A stretch of DNA of 64,000 bases from Persicobacter psychrovividus (GCF_036492425.1 NZ_AP025292.1:3038001-3102000); one strand, 5' to 3'; positions 16,798 through 25,733 are shown, counted from the stretch's first letter. Program-made: numbers and translations. The notes: a model not told the origin generated them from the sequence alone.

Positions 16798-17493
16798 TTA
16801 TTTTTTCGATTTAGATTCCAACCAAGAAGTAAATTTGGTGGTTTCATTCCCACCGAGCATCGATTTTGGAAGCTCAATAACCATCGACATCACGTTTGTA
16901 CCTGCGAAGGTATCCGCTCCGCCATCACGGTCAAAACTGGTTGGAGGGTTCTCCGCACCACCAGCACCGTTCACAATAGCTACAAACTTGAAGAAATCCA
17001 TGAAGAATGGATCATCTCTTGGTCCGGCAAAAACTTTAATGCCGTTCTCCTCCATCACTTTGGCTTCTTCTCCTGCTTTGGTAACATCTACCATTACACG
17101 AGGAGCAGAACCCATGATTTCAGAATCAAGGCCAGTTGCTGAAGGGGCAACAGGGCCGATAAATATGGCTTTGTCGCCACGAAAAATCACCTGAATGACC
17201 GCGTCTTCAATCGCATCGCCATCATAATCAAGGTTAATTTCATAAAGGTAATCTTCAGAGAAGCTAACATCTGCAGTATTGTCTGGTGCAATCAAGCCAT
17301 AAACATTCCCTACAAATACGTAATTATCGCTGTTTTCAGGACTTTCAAAAGCGTAATAGTCCGTGATGTCAGCGAGTGAACTCCCCCCATCCAAGGTTCC
17401 GACTAATGGAGCGTCAATGTGGTCCGCACTCCATAATCCGACCATCAAGCAAAGCAAGACAGCGGGCAGCCAAATTTTTCTGTTTTTTAGCAT
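16798..17493 (-). CDS. Secreted N-terminal half of DUF4331
   Basis: 231 aa. Signal sequence about 1-22, then SADHIDAPLVGTLDGGSSLADITDYYAFESPE. That start is the typical opening of DUF4331 (SSHxEAPLI...DxTDxYAF). The central part (LYEINLDYDGDAIEDAVIQVIFRG, FAGPRDDPFFMDFFKF, GTNVMSMVIELPKSMLGG) also fits DUF4331, but the protein ends where the usual 450-500-aa family member would continue. The remaining half is encoded by the next gene after a PKD-like insert. DUF4331 has no established biochemical role. A perfect ATACC-GTTT-GGTAT palindrome lies about 30 bp upstream (17522-17535). Confidence 0.85.
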   Translation of the reverse strand: MLKNRKIWLPAVLLCLMVGLWSADHIDAPLVGTLDGGSSLADITDYYAFESPENSDNYVFVGNVYGLIAPDNTADVSFSEDYLYEINLDYDGDAIEDAVIQVIFRGDKAIFIGPVAPSATGLDSEIMGSAPRVMVDVTKAGEEAKVMEENGIKVFAGPRDDPFFMDFFKFVAIVNGAGGAENPPTSFDRDGGADTFAGTNVMSMVIELPKSMLGGNETTKFTSWLESKSKK

Positions 17494-17689
17494 AGCTACA
17501 GATTAAAGTGATACAAGTTATATACCGTTTGGTATCATACTATTGGCTGTAACAGGCTTTTTTATCAGTAGTTATGAAATTTTCCTATTTAATGATGAAC
17601 ACCATTTTTTTGCACGTATGAAATTTCATCCCGCAATCAACCCGTTGATCACAAATGCTTGCCAGTGATCCACAGGGCGGTAAAGACAC

Positions 17690-17721
17690 AAAAAAAAGCC
17701 ACCCCCAAAGAGGTAGCTTTT
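17690..17721 (-). terminator. Terminator of the nrf operon
   Basis: On the minus strand AAAAGC...GCTTTTTTT with an imperfect inner stem (one mismatch) and a long T-run, 22 bp past the porin stop. Confidence 0.65.
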
Positions 17722-17742
17722 CATATTAAAATAGTGTATTTT

Positions 17743-19077
17743 TTAAAACTTGCTTGAGAAGATTGTTGGGTTGATGTTGATCATCAACCATCCCCAGTTT
17801 TGGCCATTTTGGTTGGTTCCAGGATACAATTGGTTCAAGGCATCTGTTCCGAACATTTGCGAGAAACCACCCATCAGTACAACATCTTTCATCATTTTGT
17901 ACTTGAAGGAGAAATCCGCTTCAGTTCCTAAATAGTTGCTTTCTGTAGCACCTGATTCAGATTTGATACTTCCAGCACCGTTAAAGTGGTGTGCTGTACC
18001 TGTGATCGACAATTTTGGATTCACCTTGTAAGTCGCACCAATGTGCTTATCGAACAAACCGATATTTCTGCCATGGTTACCCACATAGAAGTAATCCATG
18101 AAACCATAAAATTTGTGGTGTGTTCCAAACAATGGATCAAATGCCTTTTGTGTGTTGTCTTTAACAGTTGGGTTAATTTCCCCATCGGCATCCAGTTCAG
18201 CATCGTTACCTGACAAGTAATCCAAGCCACCGGCGAAGCTCCAGGCAGATCCCTGTTCAGCAAAAATAACTTTCAAAGCCAACATATGGGCATTTACCCC
18301 TTGGCCACTGTTATTCTGACCTAATTGCTTATAAAAAGTACCATTAATTTTCCAAGCGCCTTCTTTGAAGTGAAGGTTCGCTCCCAAAGTTTGCAAATCG
18401 TAAATGCCATCAACAGCACTTCCGTTTTCCATTTTCTGAAAACCGAGGTTCATCAACAAAGCCGTTGCTGAGAATCGCTCATTGAACTTTTGGCTCATCC
18501 ATAAAAACTGCATGGTTTTGTATGGCTGTGCGCCTGTTGGATTGTACCACGTATTGTCTTTTGTTTCTGCATTCTGGTTGAATGCCAAACCTACGTGTGC
18601 CTGAAAGTTATCAAACTTCATTTTGGTCAGGAAGGCATCATGCCATCTTCCTGACACCTGCCAGTCCAAAGTACCGAGGATACGATCATCATCGTAAGCG
18701 AGTTGCTGACGACCAATGCGGAAAGCGAAATGCTCAGAGGCTTTCAATTCTGCCCAGGCCTCGTTCAGCATAAATGTACCTACTGATTCTACCTGTGGTG
18801 TTGCACCCCAAACAGAAACATTTTGGCCCGACATACCGACGGTCAATTTTCCTGAGGCATCAGTATAATAAGCACTCAAACGAGCACGGTTATTTACGAA
18901 GAAAGCAGGTGTGCTGCCTGTAGACCCCAAAGCACCATTTCTGTATTCCGCACGAGGGCGAATTTGTGCTTTCACCTCCAATTTGGAAGCGTTATCCTGT
19001 TGTTCTTGTGCTGAAACCTGAAGAGGCGACCATAGCATGGCAACCATCCCCAAGGCGGCGATGTAAAGATTTTTCAT
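17743..19077 (-). CDS. Outer-membrane porin of the alginate-export (AlgE-like) family
   Basis: 444 aa with signal peptide ending VSAQ. The mature part is an 18-strand-type beta-barrel: RPRAEYRNG, NNRARLSAYY, AFRIGRQQLAYDDDRILGTLDWQVSGRWHDAF (family hallmark), and a terminal strand ending in FSSKF with the aromatic C-terminal residue recognised by the Bam complex. It lies 24 bp after ccsA, as last gene of the nrf operon, so it probably provides an outer-membrane route for a small anion or electron donor used in that pathway. The substrate is inference. Confidence 0.85.
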   Translation of the reverse strand: MKNLYIAALGMVAMLWSPLQVSAQEQQDNASKLEVKAQIRPRAEYRNGALGSTGSTPAFFVNNRARLSAYYTDASGKLTVGMSGQNVSVWGATPQVESVGTFMLNEAWAELKASEHFAFRIGRQQLAYDDDRILGTLDWQVSGRWHDAFLTKMKFDNFQAHVGLAFNQNAETKDNTWYNPTGAQPYKTMQFLWMSQKFNERFSATALLMNLGFQKMENGSAVDGIYDLQTLGANLHFKEGAWKINGTFYKQLGQNNSGQGVNAHMLALKVIFAEQGSAWSFAGGLDYLSGNDAELDADGEINPTVKDNTQKAFDPLFGTHHKFYGFMDYFYVGNHGRNIGLFDKHIGATYKVNPKLSITGTAHHFNGAGSIKSESGATESNYLGTEADFSFKYKMMKDVVLMGGFSQMFGTDALNQLYPGTNQNGQNWGWLMININPTIFSSKF

Positions 19078-19101
19078 TTAAAAAAATTCGATTAAGTAAT
19101 G

Positions 19102-19881
19102 TTATGATGTATAAGTATGCACACTCATTTGGGCTGAAGGAAGGTAATTGATACCAAACCAGCAGATCAGCAGGACAATGAAAGCAATGGCCAGCGTCCA
19201 AAGTGCTACATTTTCTTTTTTCGGATGGAAGTGTCTGTAATGGATGTAAACCATATAAGACAGCCAGGTAATGAAAGCCCATGTTTCCTTAGGATCCCAG
19301 GTCCAGTAATGGCCCCAGGCTTCTTTTGCCCATAATGCACCAAACAACAAGCCCAGCGTCAAAAATGCCGTTCCTACATTGACAAGGTGATCGGCCACTT
19401 TCAGTAAATTAAGGCTTTTTTGTGGCTGAATAAGCCCCTGAATAGCCACTACTGAAGACGCCGAAAGTATCGCGTAAGCAAAAAGATATACGATAACGTG
19501 TGGCACAAACCACAGCGATTTCAGGGCGGGCATCAAAGCTTTATTCATGGCCTCCGGGTGCATGATGTTGATCGTGATAAACATCACGGCCATTCCTGCA
19601 GAGTAGGCCAACAGCCAGAAGTACTTCCAGCGACGGTAGGCAAACAAGCCAATTAAAGGAATAAATAAGGAGTACCACAGGCGGGTTTCGCCGAGGGTTC
19701 TCAGTGGTGGGCGATCAAGGTGCACCCACATGGCGGCCACAAAGCCCCCAAAAATCAGGGAACCTAAAATGAACAATAAGGTTGTTAATCGGCTATCCCA
19801 CTTTTTGTAAGCGGAAAAGGTACCGGTAAGCCAGAACGCTGCGCTGCCCACACCGATAAAAGGAAAAATCATCCAACTCAT
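19102..19881 (-). CDS. ccsA: Cytochrome c biogenesis protein CcsA (System II haem handler)
   Basis: 259 aa with about eight transmembrane helices. It carries the tryptophan-rich WWD haem-binding motif WGHYWTWDPKETWAFITWL near residues 190-210 and flanking conserved histidines. CcsA with CcsB exports haem to the outer face of the inner membrane and attaches it to CxxCH motifs. It begins 12 bp after ccsB. Many Bacteroidota have a fused CcsBA; here the two are separate. Its expected clients are NrfA, NrfH and the cbb3 subunits in this window. Confidence 0.92.
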   Translation of the reverse strand: MSWMIFPFIGVGSAAFWLTGTFSAYKKWDSRLTTLLFILGSLIFGGFVAAMWVHLDRPPLRTLGETRLWYSLFIPLIGLFAYRRWKYFWLLAYSAGMAVMFITINIMHPEAMNKALMPALKSLWFVPHVIVYLFAYAILSASSVVAIQGLIQPQKSLNLLKVADHLVNVGTAFLTLGLLFGALWAKEAWGHYWTWDPKETWAFITWLSYMVYIHYRHFHPKKENVALWTLAIAFIVLLICWFGINYLPSAQMSVHTYTS

Positions 19882-19893
19882 CTTTTCAAAAAT

Positions 19894-21153
19894 TTATGCT
19901 ACAGGACTAACGTCGTCTTTATTTAAAGTAAACAGGTACAATGCACCGACGATCATCATGAATACGCCAATGTAAACTACCCACAGCCATGGATCTCTGA
20001 CCAACTCTACTACCGAGAGGTTGGACCAACGACCTTTGGAGTCGTCATAGCTTAACTGATAAATTTTCCAGTCACCTACTGAAATTGGGTGGTTTACTTC
20101 CACCAAATCTTCAACAGCTTCCTGTTCGCCTTTTTTGAAAACTTTTACGCGGGATGCAAAACGCTTGGGTTCTGGCGGTGCCATGGCCAAGGTATGGGTG
20201 CTGTCCAAAGCCAGCCATGCCGGTGAAGCCGCAAAACTTCCTGCACTGATCCAGCCTTCTTTCTGCTCGCCATTCGGCAATGTAACGGTTACATAAGCCG
20301 TAGGGGAAGCACCATATTCATTAACCTCTTCGTAACGGGCTTTTCCTGCACTTGCTACATAGGCTGCCGATTTCATCATTCGGCTGGTCTGGATCTTATA
20401 ACCCATAATATCTCCTGATGTGGAATCTGATTCCACCATCATGAAGAACTGTGGGTCCTGATCGTAAATCGCTCCATCCGTAGGGTTGACCATCATCAGT
20501 TTCGGAGCATATTCCTCCATAATAAACTGCTGAAGTTCCAATGCCATATCAAGTTCATGAACACGATCCTGGGCATCGTATGCGCGCCATTCTGCCTGCC
20601 CTGTATATAGGTCCATTGACAATCGCTGCACATCGTAAGCACCAAAACCTGCCGCCCAAAGGGCAATCCATAAACCGGCATGATTGGCAAAAAATCCCCA
20701 GTTTTTATTTCGCCACGGGAAGCATCGCTTCATCGTCGCAAATCCTAAAGTCACTAACAGGAATATGTAGGAAAGAATGAAAGGGTAAGAACCGGTCATT
20801 TGGTTCCAGCCCAAGGTCATGATCCAGTGTGGATCAAGGTGTGGTTGCTGAGGCGTAAGGGCCATGATCGTAGAGAGCAAGCCAAAAAACACCAGACTGA
20901 CGATCGCTGCCGGAACACCGGAAATCCACTTTACCCAGGCTTTTTTTCTGTTGAGTAAATACAGCACCACAATGCCGAAAAACAGCGCACTTCCACAGAT
21001 GATATTTGAAGGCCATTGCATGGCGATCTCAGGAAGTGGCCCATTCATCCACTGCAATACTGCTCCGATACCCCATAGGCCTGCCGCCACCACGGTTGCT
21101 TCGGCGTAACCCATTGGGCCCGTCCACAACTTCCTTTTCCTACTATTCTCCAT
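19894..21153 (-). CDS. ccsB: Cytochrome c biogenesis protein CcsB/ResB
   Basis: 419 aa. Three to four N-terminal transmembrane helices (about 18-165), a large periplasmic domain (about 185-385) and a last helix (about 390-410). The periplasmic domain has VEVNHPISVGDWKIYQLSYDDSKGRWS, the ResB signature in which a peptide motif precedes the final helix. ResB and CcsA form the System II synthetase. It is separated from nrfA by 86 bp containing a terminator-like hairpin and overlaps no other gene. Conserved and apparently intact. Confidence 0.88.
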   Translation of the reverse strand: MENSRKRKLWTGPMGYAEATVVAAGLWGIGAVLQWMNGPLPEIAMQWPSNIICGSALFFGIVVLYLLNRKKAWVKWISGVPAAIVSLVFFGLLSTIMALTPQQPHLDPHWIMTLGWNQMTGSYPFILSYIFLLVTLGFATMKRCFPWRNKNWGFFANHAGLWIALWAAGFGAYDVQRLSMDLYTGQAEWRAYDAQDRVHELDMALELQQFIMEEYAPKLMMVNPTDGAIYDQDPQFFMMVESDSTSGDIMGYKIQTSRMMKSAAYVASAGKARYEEVNEYGASPTAYVTVTLPNGEQKEGWISAGSFAASPAWLALDSTHTLAMAPPEPKRFASRVKVFKKGEQEAVEDLVEVNHPISVGDWKIYQLSYDDSKGRWSNLSVVELVRDPWLWVVYIGVFMMIVGALYLFTLNKDDVSPVA

Positions 21154-21167
21154 CTGACTTAATGATT

Positions 21168-21208
21168 AAAAAACTTAAAAAGCGAGGGAAAAATAAGTCC
21201 CTCGCTTT
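21168..21208 (-). terminator. Intra-operon terminator/attenuator between nrfA and ccsB
   Basis: On the minus strand an 11-bp perfect stem (AAAGCGAGGGA / TCCCTCGCTTT, 21179-21208) is followed by TTTTTAAG and TTTTTT. It sits between two genes that are otherwise in one operon, so it likely reduces read-through into ccsBA. Confidence 0.75.
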
Positions 21209-21239
21209 AAATATTTTGTAAAATTAATCAATTATTAAT

Positions 21240-22736
21240 TTAAAGCAATTTCCCTTTGGCCTTTGCTTCTTTGATCCACTCCGGCAATAAATTTTGCTTG
21301 AAGGTCTCTTTGTCTTTGTTCAGTTTGTCCATATCCAAGCCTGCTACTTTTTGAGCTTTCTCTTTCGTAGAGTAATCAGGAAGTGGTACCTCGCCAGTGT
21401 AACCCAACTCGATCAACACCTTCTTGATTTCCATTCTTGCTTGGTAAGATTTCTCCAATGCACTACCCAAAATACGACCGATCTCGATTGGTGCGTGGAA
21501 TGCGGCACCGTGAGATGCTACAGCAAAATCCCATCTCCATCCAGCATGGCGAATCAAAGTCAATGCTTTTTTCATTTGCTTTTCAGTTGCGCCTTTTTCC
21601 CATGCGAAACCTGCTTCCAAGTGAGCAATCGACAATTCGCGCTCTACTTTATCACGTGTTTCTTTGATGGCATCCTGACGTTCGTAAACATTGCTGATCA
21701 ATGTTTTTTCCTCCTCGCGGTGACAAACCTGACAAGAGTTCGCTACATTGTTCAATGGCGACTGAATATGGTGATCGGTGAATTTTTGTCCACCTTCCGT
21801 TTTATATGGCATGTGACAATCTGCACAAGATACCCCACGCTGACCGTGAATACCCATTTTCCAAGTTTCATAACCTGGGTGCTGAGCTTTCAACATTGGA
21901 GCCTTAGAGATTTTGTGTGTCCAGTCTTTGAAGTCAATGGCATCGTAATATGCTTCCATATCTTCAACCGTTGTTCCTTTATCCCATGGGAAAGTCAGGT
22001 AGTTTTGTTTTCCTTCCGACTTGTCGAAATAATACTCTACGTGACACTGCGCACAAACCAAAGAACGCATCTCCTGATGGGAAGCTTTCTCGATATCTTT
22101 ACCCTGACGCTCGAAAGCCTCTTTCAATGCCGGGCGACTGATCTGCAAGTTCATCGTTTCTGAATCGTGACAATCCGCACAACCGATTGGGTTCACGATC
22201 TCAGCACCTTTACCTGCCCATTTTCCTTTGTAGAATTCCGCTACACCATGCTCTTCCATCATACGTGGTACATCTGGTGATTTACATGACCAACATGTTG
22301 CTGGCATTGGGCCGTCATCCGGACCAGTAGGAGCACCTGTACGCAAAGTATTCTGGATATCTTCAATCGCATACATGTGGCCACGTGGGGCATTGTAATC
22401 TTTAGAGAAACCGTAACCTGCCCAAAGAATTGGCAAGTTTGGATCTTCCTCCAACATATCACGCATCACATTACCGTTGTATTTCGAGGAGAAGTCCATT
22501 TCTTTAGTCGCTTCCCATGATTGGTATTCTCTTGGGTAGTTCTTACCCCATAATTCATTTTTTGCTTCTGTCTTGCCAAGCGCAGTCATTGGTTTGTTGA
22601 CCATCTGTGCTTCCACACGACGCTCAGTAATTGAAGAGGCCAATAGCCCTAAACAAAACACTGCGACCAGCGAAAGGCCAAATAACAACCAACCAAGCCA
22701 TGGTTTGTTGTTTACACTTTTGGAAATATTTGACAT
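21240..22736 (-). CDS. nrfA: Ammonia-forming cytochrome c nitrite reductase (pentahaem)
   Basis: 498 aa. Six-electron reduction of nitrite to ammonium outside the inner membrane. N-terminal anchor about 13-35. Five haem sites: C148-WS-C151-K152 (the Lys-ligated catalytic haem), C186-AD-CH190, C228-AQ-CH232, SCADCH in GQRGVSCADCHMPYK, and SCQVCH. Active-site residues are also visible: CHVEYYF with the catalytic Tyr and AQHPGYE with the catalytic His. An uncleaved-looking anchor is typical for Bacteroidota NrfA. It begins 24 bp after nrfH, forming the usual NrfHA menaquinol:nitrite oxidoreductase. Confidence 0.98.
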   Translation of the reverse strand: MSNISKSVNNKPWLGWLLFGLSLVAVFCLGLLASSITERRVEAQMVNKPMTALGKTEAKNELWGKNYPREYQSWEATKEMDFSSKYNGNVMRDMLEEDPNLPILWAGYGFSKDYNAPRGHMYAIEDIQNTLRTGAPTGPDDGPMPATCWSCKSPDVPRMMEEHGVAEFYKGKWAGKGAEIVNPIGCADCHDSETMNLQISRPALKEAFERQGKDIEKASHQEMRSLVCAQCHVEYYFDKSEGKQNYLTFPWDKGTTVEDMEAYYDAIDFKDWTHKISKAPMLKAQHPGYETWKMGIHGQRGVSCADCHMPYKTEGGQKFTDHHIQSPLNNVANSCQVCHREEEKTLISNVYERQDAIKETRDKVERELSIAHLEAGFAWEKGATEKQMKKALTLIRHAGWRWDFAVASHGAAFHAPIEIGRILGSALEKSYQARMEIKKVLIELGYTGEVPLPDYSTKEKAQKVAGLDMDKLNKDKETFKQNLLPEWIKEAKAKGKLL

Positions 22737-22760
22737 ATCGAAAATTATTAATTTAACTTT

Positions 22761-23339
22761 TTACTTTTTGATTTTTCTTAACCACTCTGGCACGACCGAC
22801 GACGGTAATGGCACACGAGCATTTGGTGTAGAAGATAAACTGTTCACTCGCCCATGGGGTACTTCCCTGTGGCAATCCCAGCATAACTTTCCTTTGCCAT
22901 GCTCGGCTTCTTGGTAAGAGACTTGTAAATTCTTGTTGGTCTCTGTTAGGTGATCATGACAACGCTGACAGTTTTCCTGAACAACTCCAGCACCGGCCTC
23001 ATGGATTTTTATCACTTGAGGTTCCATTCTCAAGGTGAACATCGTTGCGTGACGCAAACCATCCATTGCCTTGAAATAATACTTTCTCAGAGCTGAATCA
23101 TGCGGAACGTGGCAGTCATTACAAGTTGCCTGTTCCCTATGCGCACTATGTTGCCACGTTGCATATTGTGGTGCCATAATATGGCAATTCACACATGCCG
23201 CAGGATCATCTGACAGATAAACCCACGCCTTAGAAACGTAAACAGTATAGGTTGCTAACCCAAAAAATACCCCAAGAAGTATGGTTACCGGGAGTCGCCA
23301 TTGCTTCGGCGGCACGAAAAATTTGAAAATCTTTCCCAT
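22761..23339 (-). CDS. nrfH: Cytochrome c nitrite reductase small subunit (tetrahaem quinol dehydrogenase)
   Basis: 192 aa of the NapC/NirT family. One N-terminal transmembrane helix (about 17-40) and four CxxCH motifs: CVNCH, CNDCH, CQRCH and CWDCH. NrfH takes electrons from menaquinol and passes them to NrfA. The Met of CHIMAPQYATW near haem 1 is where the family has its unusual Met ligand. First gene of the nrfH-nrfA-ccsB-ccsA-porin operon, and the 400 bp upstream presumably hold its promoter. Confidence 0.97.
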   Translation of the reverse strand: MGKIFKFFVPPKQWRLPVTILLGVFFGLATYTVYVSKAWVYLSDDPAACVNCHIMAPQYATWQHSAHREQATCNDCHVPHDSALRKYYFKAMDGLRHATMFTLRMEPQVIKIHEAGAGVVQENCQRCHDHLTETNKNLQVSYQEAEHGKGKLCWDCHREVPHGRVNSLSSTPNARVPLPSSVVPEWLRKIKK

Positions 23340-23695
23340 ATTTTTTCTTGATTTTGGTCTAATTTCGAGATTATGTAAAGGTATTAATCAGACAATCGAA
23401 AGGTGCGCAACTGACAATTATCATATAATGACATTGTATTAAAAATCTATTAGCTTCATTGAAATAATGATAATTCATCAGCCGATCAAGAGATATAAAT
23501 CATAATTATATCATTATAAATATCAGTGATCAGGAGAAAAAATATTATACTTTTATTTTATCGCTTCATAAAACGATGGGAAAGTGACTCGATATTGATG
23601 AATAACCAACTAAAATCCTACACGGTACCTGGCCAACGTTCCGCTTGCAATTAACGCCTGCCAGGTTTTGGGAAATGGAATCGTAGGACAGAAAT
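23340..23695. other. Divergent intergenic region, nrfH / gldB
   Basis: AT-rich, about 355 bp, with no gene I can support. It must contain the nrfH promoter; I looked for an FNR/CRP-type TTGAT-N4-ATCAA palindrome and did not find a good one. Confidence 0.5.
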
Positions 23696-23725
23696 TTTGT
23701 GGTTTAGTGGACTTGCTTAATTTTG
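23696..23725 (+). promoter_or_regulatory. gldB promoter
   Basis: TTTG at 23696-23699 and TAATTTTG at 23718-23725, spaced 18 bp, fit the Bacteroidota sigma-A consensus (TTTG, about 19 bp, TAnnTTTG). Transcription would begin about 10 bases before the ATG at 23743. Confidence 0.6.
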
Positions 23726-23742
23726 TGGAAAGATTTACACCG

Positions 23743-24762
23743 ATGAAAAAAATATCCAGCTATTTATTAGCCTTCAGCGCACTGCTTTTAATCTTCAGTT
23801 GTTCCCCACAAGACGACCGATGCGCAAAACAACCCGACACGTCAAACATCAATATAGACCTTCAGTTTGAGCAAACAGAAACTGCCCTAATGCAGGACCG
23901 CAGCAAAGCGGGCATTCAAAAATTTCTCGAAGAGCATCCTGCTTTTGCCACCTTGTTTTTAAAGCGCGGGCAACAGCCTCACGATTCCATTTTAGTAAAT
24001 GACCTTTATCACAGAATCAACCACCCCTCGTTTTTGGAACTGAAGAAACTCACCGATTCCACCTTCAATCAGGTAGATTTAAAAGGGCAGTTTGAACAAG
24101 CTTTCAGGAATATAAAATTTTATTACCCTGCATTTCAAGCACCGAGAATTATCACTGGAATTACAGGCTTTGACACCAACTTTCAGGGCTTGGATGATGA
24201 CCTTTACGTTTCGGATTCCCTGATCGTCATCGGCCTTGATTATTTCCTCGGGCCACAATCTAAATACCGCCCCATTGGTATTCCTGAATATATTCTAAAA
24301 AGATATACTCCCACCTATATTGTGCCCTCGGTACTGAATCAGATGGCCAATAAATATATTGGTAACAACCCAAAAGACCGCAGCTTACTCGCCGATATGA
24401 TTTTCTTTGGCAAGGCATTTTACTTTACCAAAACCATGGCGCCCTGTACACCAGATTCGGTCATTATCGGATACACCGCTGAAGAGCTCCAGGAATCCAA
24501 AGACCACAGCCAAATTATCTGGGCAAACCTTGTGAAAAACAAGATGCTCTATGAAACAGGCCACGAGATGAAAAAGAAATTTATTGGAGAGCGACCAAAA
24601 ACCATCGAAATGGGAGAAAAATGCCCCGGGAGAATCGGTCAATGGGTAGGTTGGGAAATCGTGGAAAAATACATGCAGGCGCGAAAACATACCCACATTC
24701 AGGACTTCCTGAAAACTGACAGTGCACCCGCAGTGTTGGCCAAATCGAAATACAAAGGATAA
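23743..24762 (+). CDS. gldB: Gliding motility lipoprotein GldB
   Basis: 339 aa from the ATG at 23743, which begins a lipoprotein signal MKKISSYLLAFSALLLIFSC (lipobox IFSC). The track of conserved GldB features follows: an N-terminal segment with F-L-EEHPAFATLF, the central LDYFLGPQSKYRPIGIPEYIL, RYTPTYIVPSVLNQMA, DMIFFGKAFYFT and the C-terminal PKTIEMGEKCPGRIGQWVGWEIVEKYM. GldB is required for gliding in Flavobacterium but is also present in non-gliding Bacteroidota. Its zincin-like histidine motif is not obvious here. The gene is monocistronic with its own promoter. Confidence 0.9.
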   Translation: MKKISSYLLAFSALLLIFSCSPQDDRCAKQPDTSNINIDLQFEQTETALMQDRSKAGIQKFLEEHPAFATLFLKRGQQPHDSILVNDLYHRINHPSFLELKKLTDSTFNQVDLKGQFEQAFRNIKFYYPAFQAPRIITGITGFDTNFQGLDDDLYVSDSLIVIGLDYFLGPQSKYRPIGIPEYILKRYTPTYIVPSVLNQMANKYIGNNPKDRSLLADMIFFGKAFYFTKTMAPCTPDSVIIGYTAEELQESKDHSQIIWANLVKNKMLYETGHEMKKKFIGERPKTIEMGEKCPGRIGQWVGWEIVEKYMQARKHTHIQDFLKTDSAPAVLAKSKYKG

Positions 24763-24872
24763 TAAAAATGGGTGGCGTGCAGAAGTCCCACTAACTCGTG
24801 ATGGATAAATGCACTTATCGGTCAGGGGTGGGCGATAGTTTTGATTTCTGTGCAATACAAAAAATTTCTATC

Positions 24873-25733
24873 ATGAAACAGATTCTTTTATCAATACTTC
24901 TGATACTTGTTTTTAATCCAATATTTGGACAAAAGCATTTTGACATACCTGAAAATAAGGTAGTAGGTCGCTTTATAGAAACATTATCAAAGAATTTAAA
25001 AGATTTCGACTCGCAAGACCTACGAGTATCTGAAGATTCTTTGAGTATTAGGGTTTGGAAAACACATGAAGTTTTTACAATAAGTCAAAATAACGCCTCG
25101 ACAAGTTCAGATTGTAAATTTCATACGACAAATAAGGAATTGGTATTTAAGTCTTTTCATTTTTCAGAGAGTGTCTCACGAAGTATAATGGACTCATTGT
25201 TGGTTGCAGGAATATGGAATTTAAAAGACGAAAATTATAGAGGGATTGATGGTAGCTTTGTGTTTGTTGAGATTTCAACTAAAAGCAAATACAAAGTTGT
25301 TAGTTATTGGTCGCCAAATTCAGAAAGGAGTAATGACTGCAAGACTGTAGTGCAAATCCTTAAAATGATTGACAATACAATTGATTCAAAAAAACTGAGA
25401 AACGAATTCCTTAACTCATTACCATCCGGAAGTTACAGGTGGGGTATGGCAAGTATCCGAATTGATAAATTTTTAAACAAAGACATAGCCAAGACGGATT
25501 TTTACAAAGAAGCTGAGTACAAAATTAAACAGGAACTGGAAATTACGAACAAAACCAATCATTGGGAGTACCCATTAATCCTTATTGATAATGAATATGC
25601 TAAGATTTCAGACTTAAATAAATACAACGACAAACAGATTTCTAAATTTGAAGTATTAAAAACTGATAACAATGTGATTGCTATTTATGGAACAAATGGC
25701 AATAATGGAGTTGTAATAATTGAGACGAAATAA
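24873..25733 (+). CDS. Secreted protein ending in a TonB-plug-like domain
   Basis: 286 aa from the ATG at 24873, which starts a signal peptide (MKQILLSILLILVF, cleavage after FGQ). Residues about 25-215 are not recognised. Residues about 235-286 follow the plug-domain pattern of SusC/TonB receptors almost step by step: PLILIDNEYAKISDLN, IDNE for the IDGV turn, DKQISKFEVLK for the DIESIEVLKD motif, and AIYGTNGNNGVVIIETK for AIYGSRGANGVILITTK. There is no barrel after it; the protein stops there. The gene is visibly AT-richer than gldB. It is followed after 8 bp by an attC-like inverted repeat. Confidence 0.75.
   Translation: MKQILLSILLILVFNPIFGQKHFDIPENKVVGRFIETLSKNLKDFDSQDLRVSEDSLSIRVWKTHEVFTISQNNASTSSDCKFHTTNKELVFKSFHFSESVSRSIMDSLLVAGIWNLKDENYRGIDGSFVFVEISTKSKYKVVSYWSPNSERSNDCKTVVQILKMIDNTIDSKKLRNEFLNSLPSGSYRWGMASIRIDKFLNKDIAKTDFYKEAEYKIKQELEITNKTNHWEYPLILIDNEYAKISDLNKYNDKQISKFEVLKTDNNVIAIYGTNGNNGVVIIETK

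Noticed and set aside
16797-16877. Upstream extension of the DUF4331 C-terminal gene
   Set aside because: The extra 27 residues would overlap the upstream gene and move the lipoprotein signal away from the N-terminus.
21294-22163. 289-residue open frame opposite nrfA
   Set aside because: Pure antisense shadow of nrfA, with many Cys/Phe/His from reverse-complemented haem motifs.
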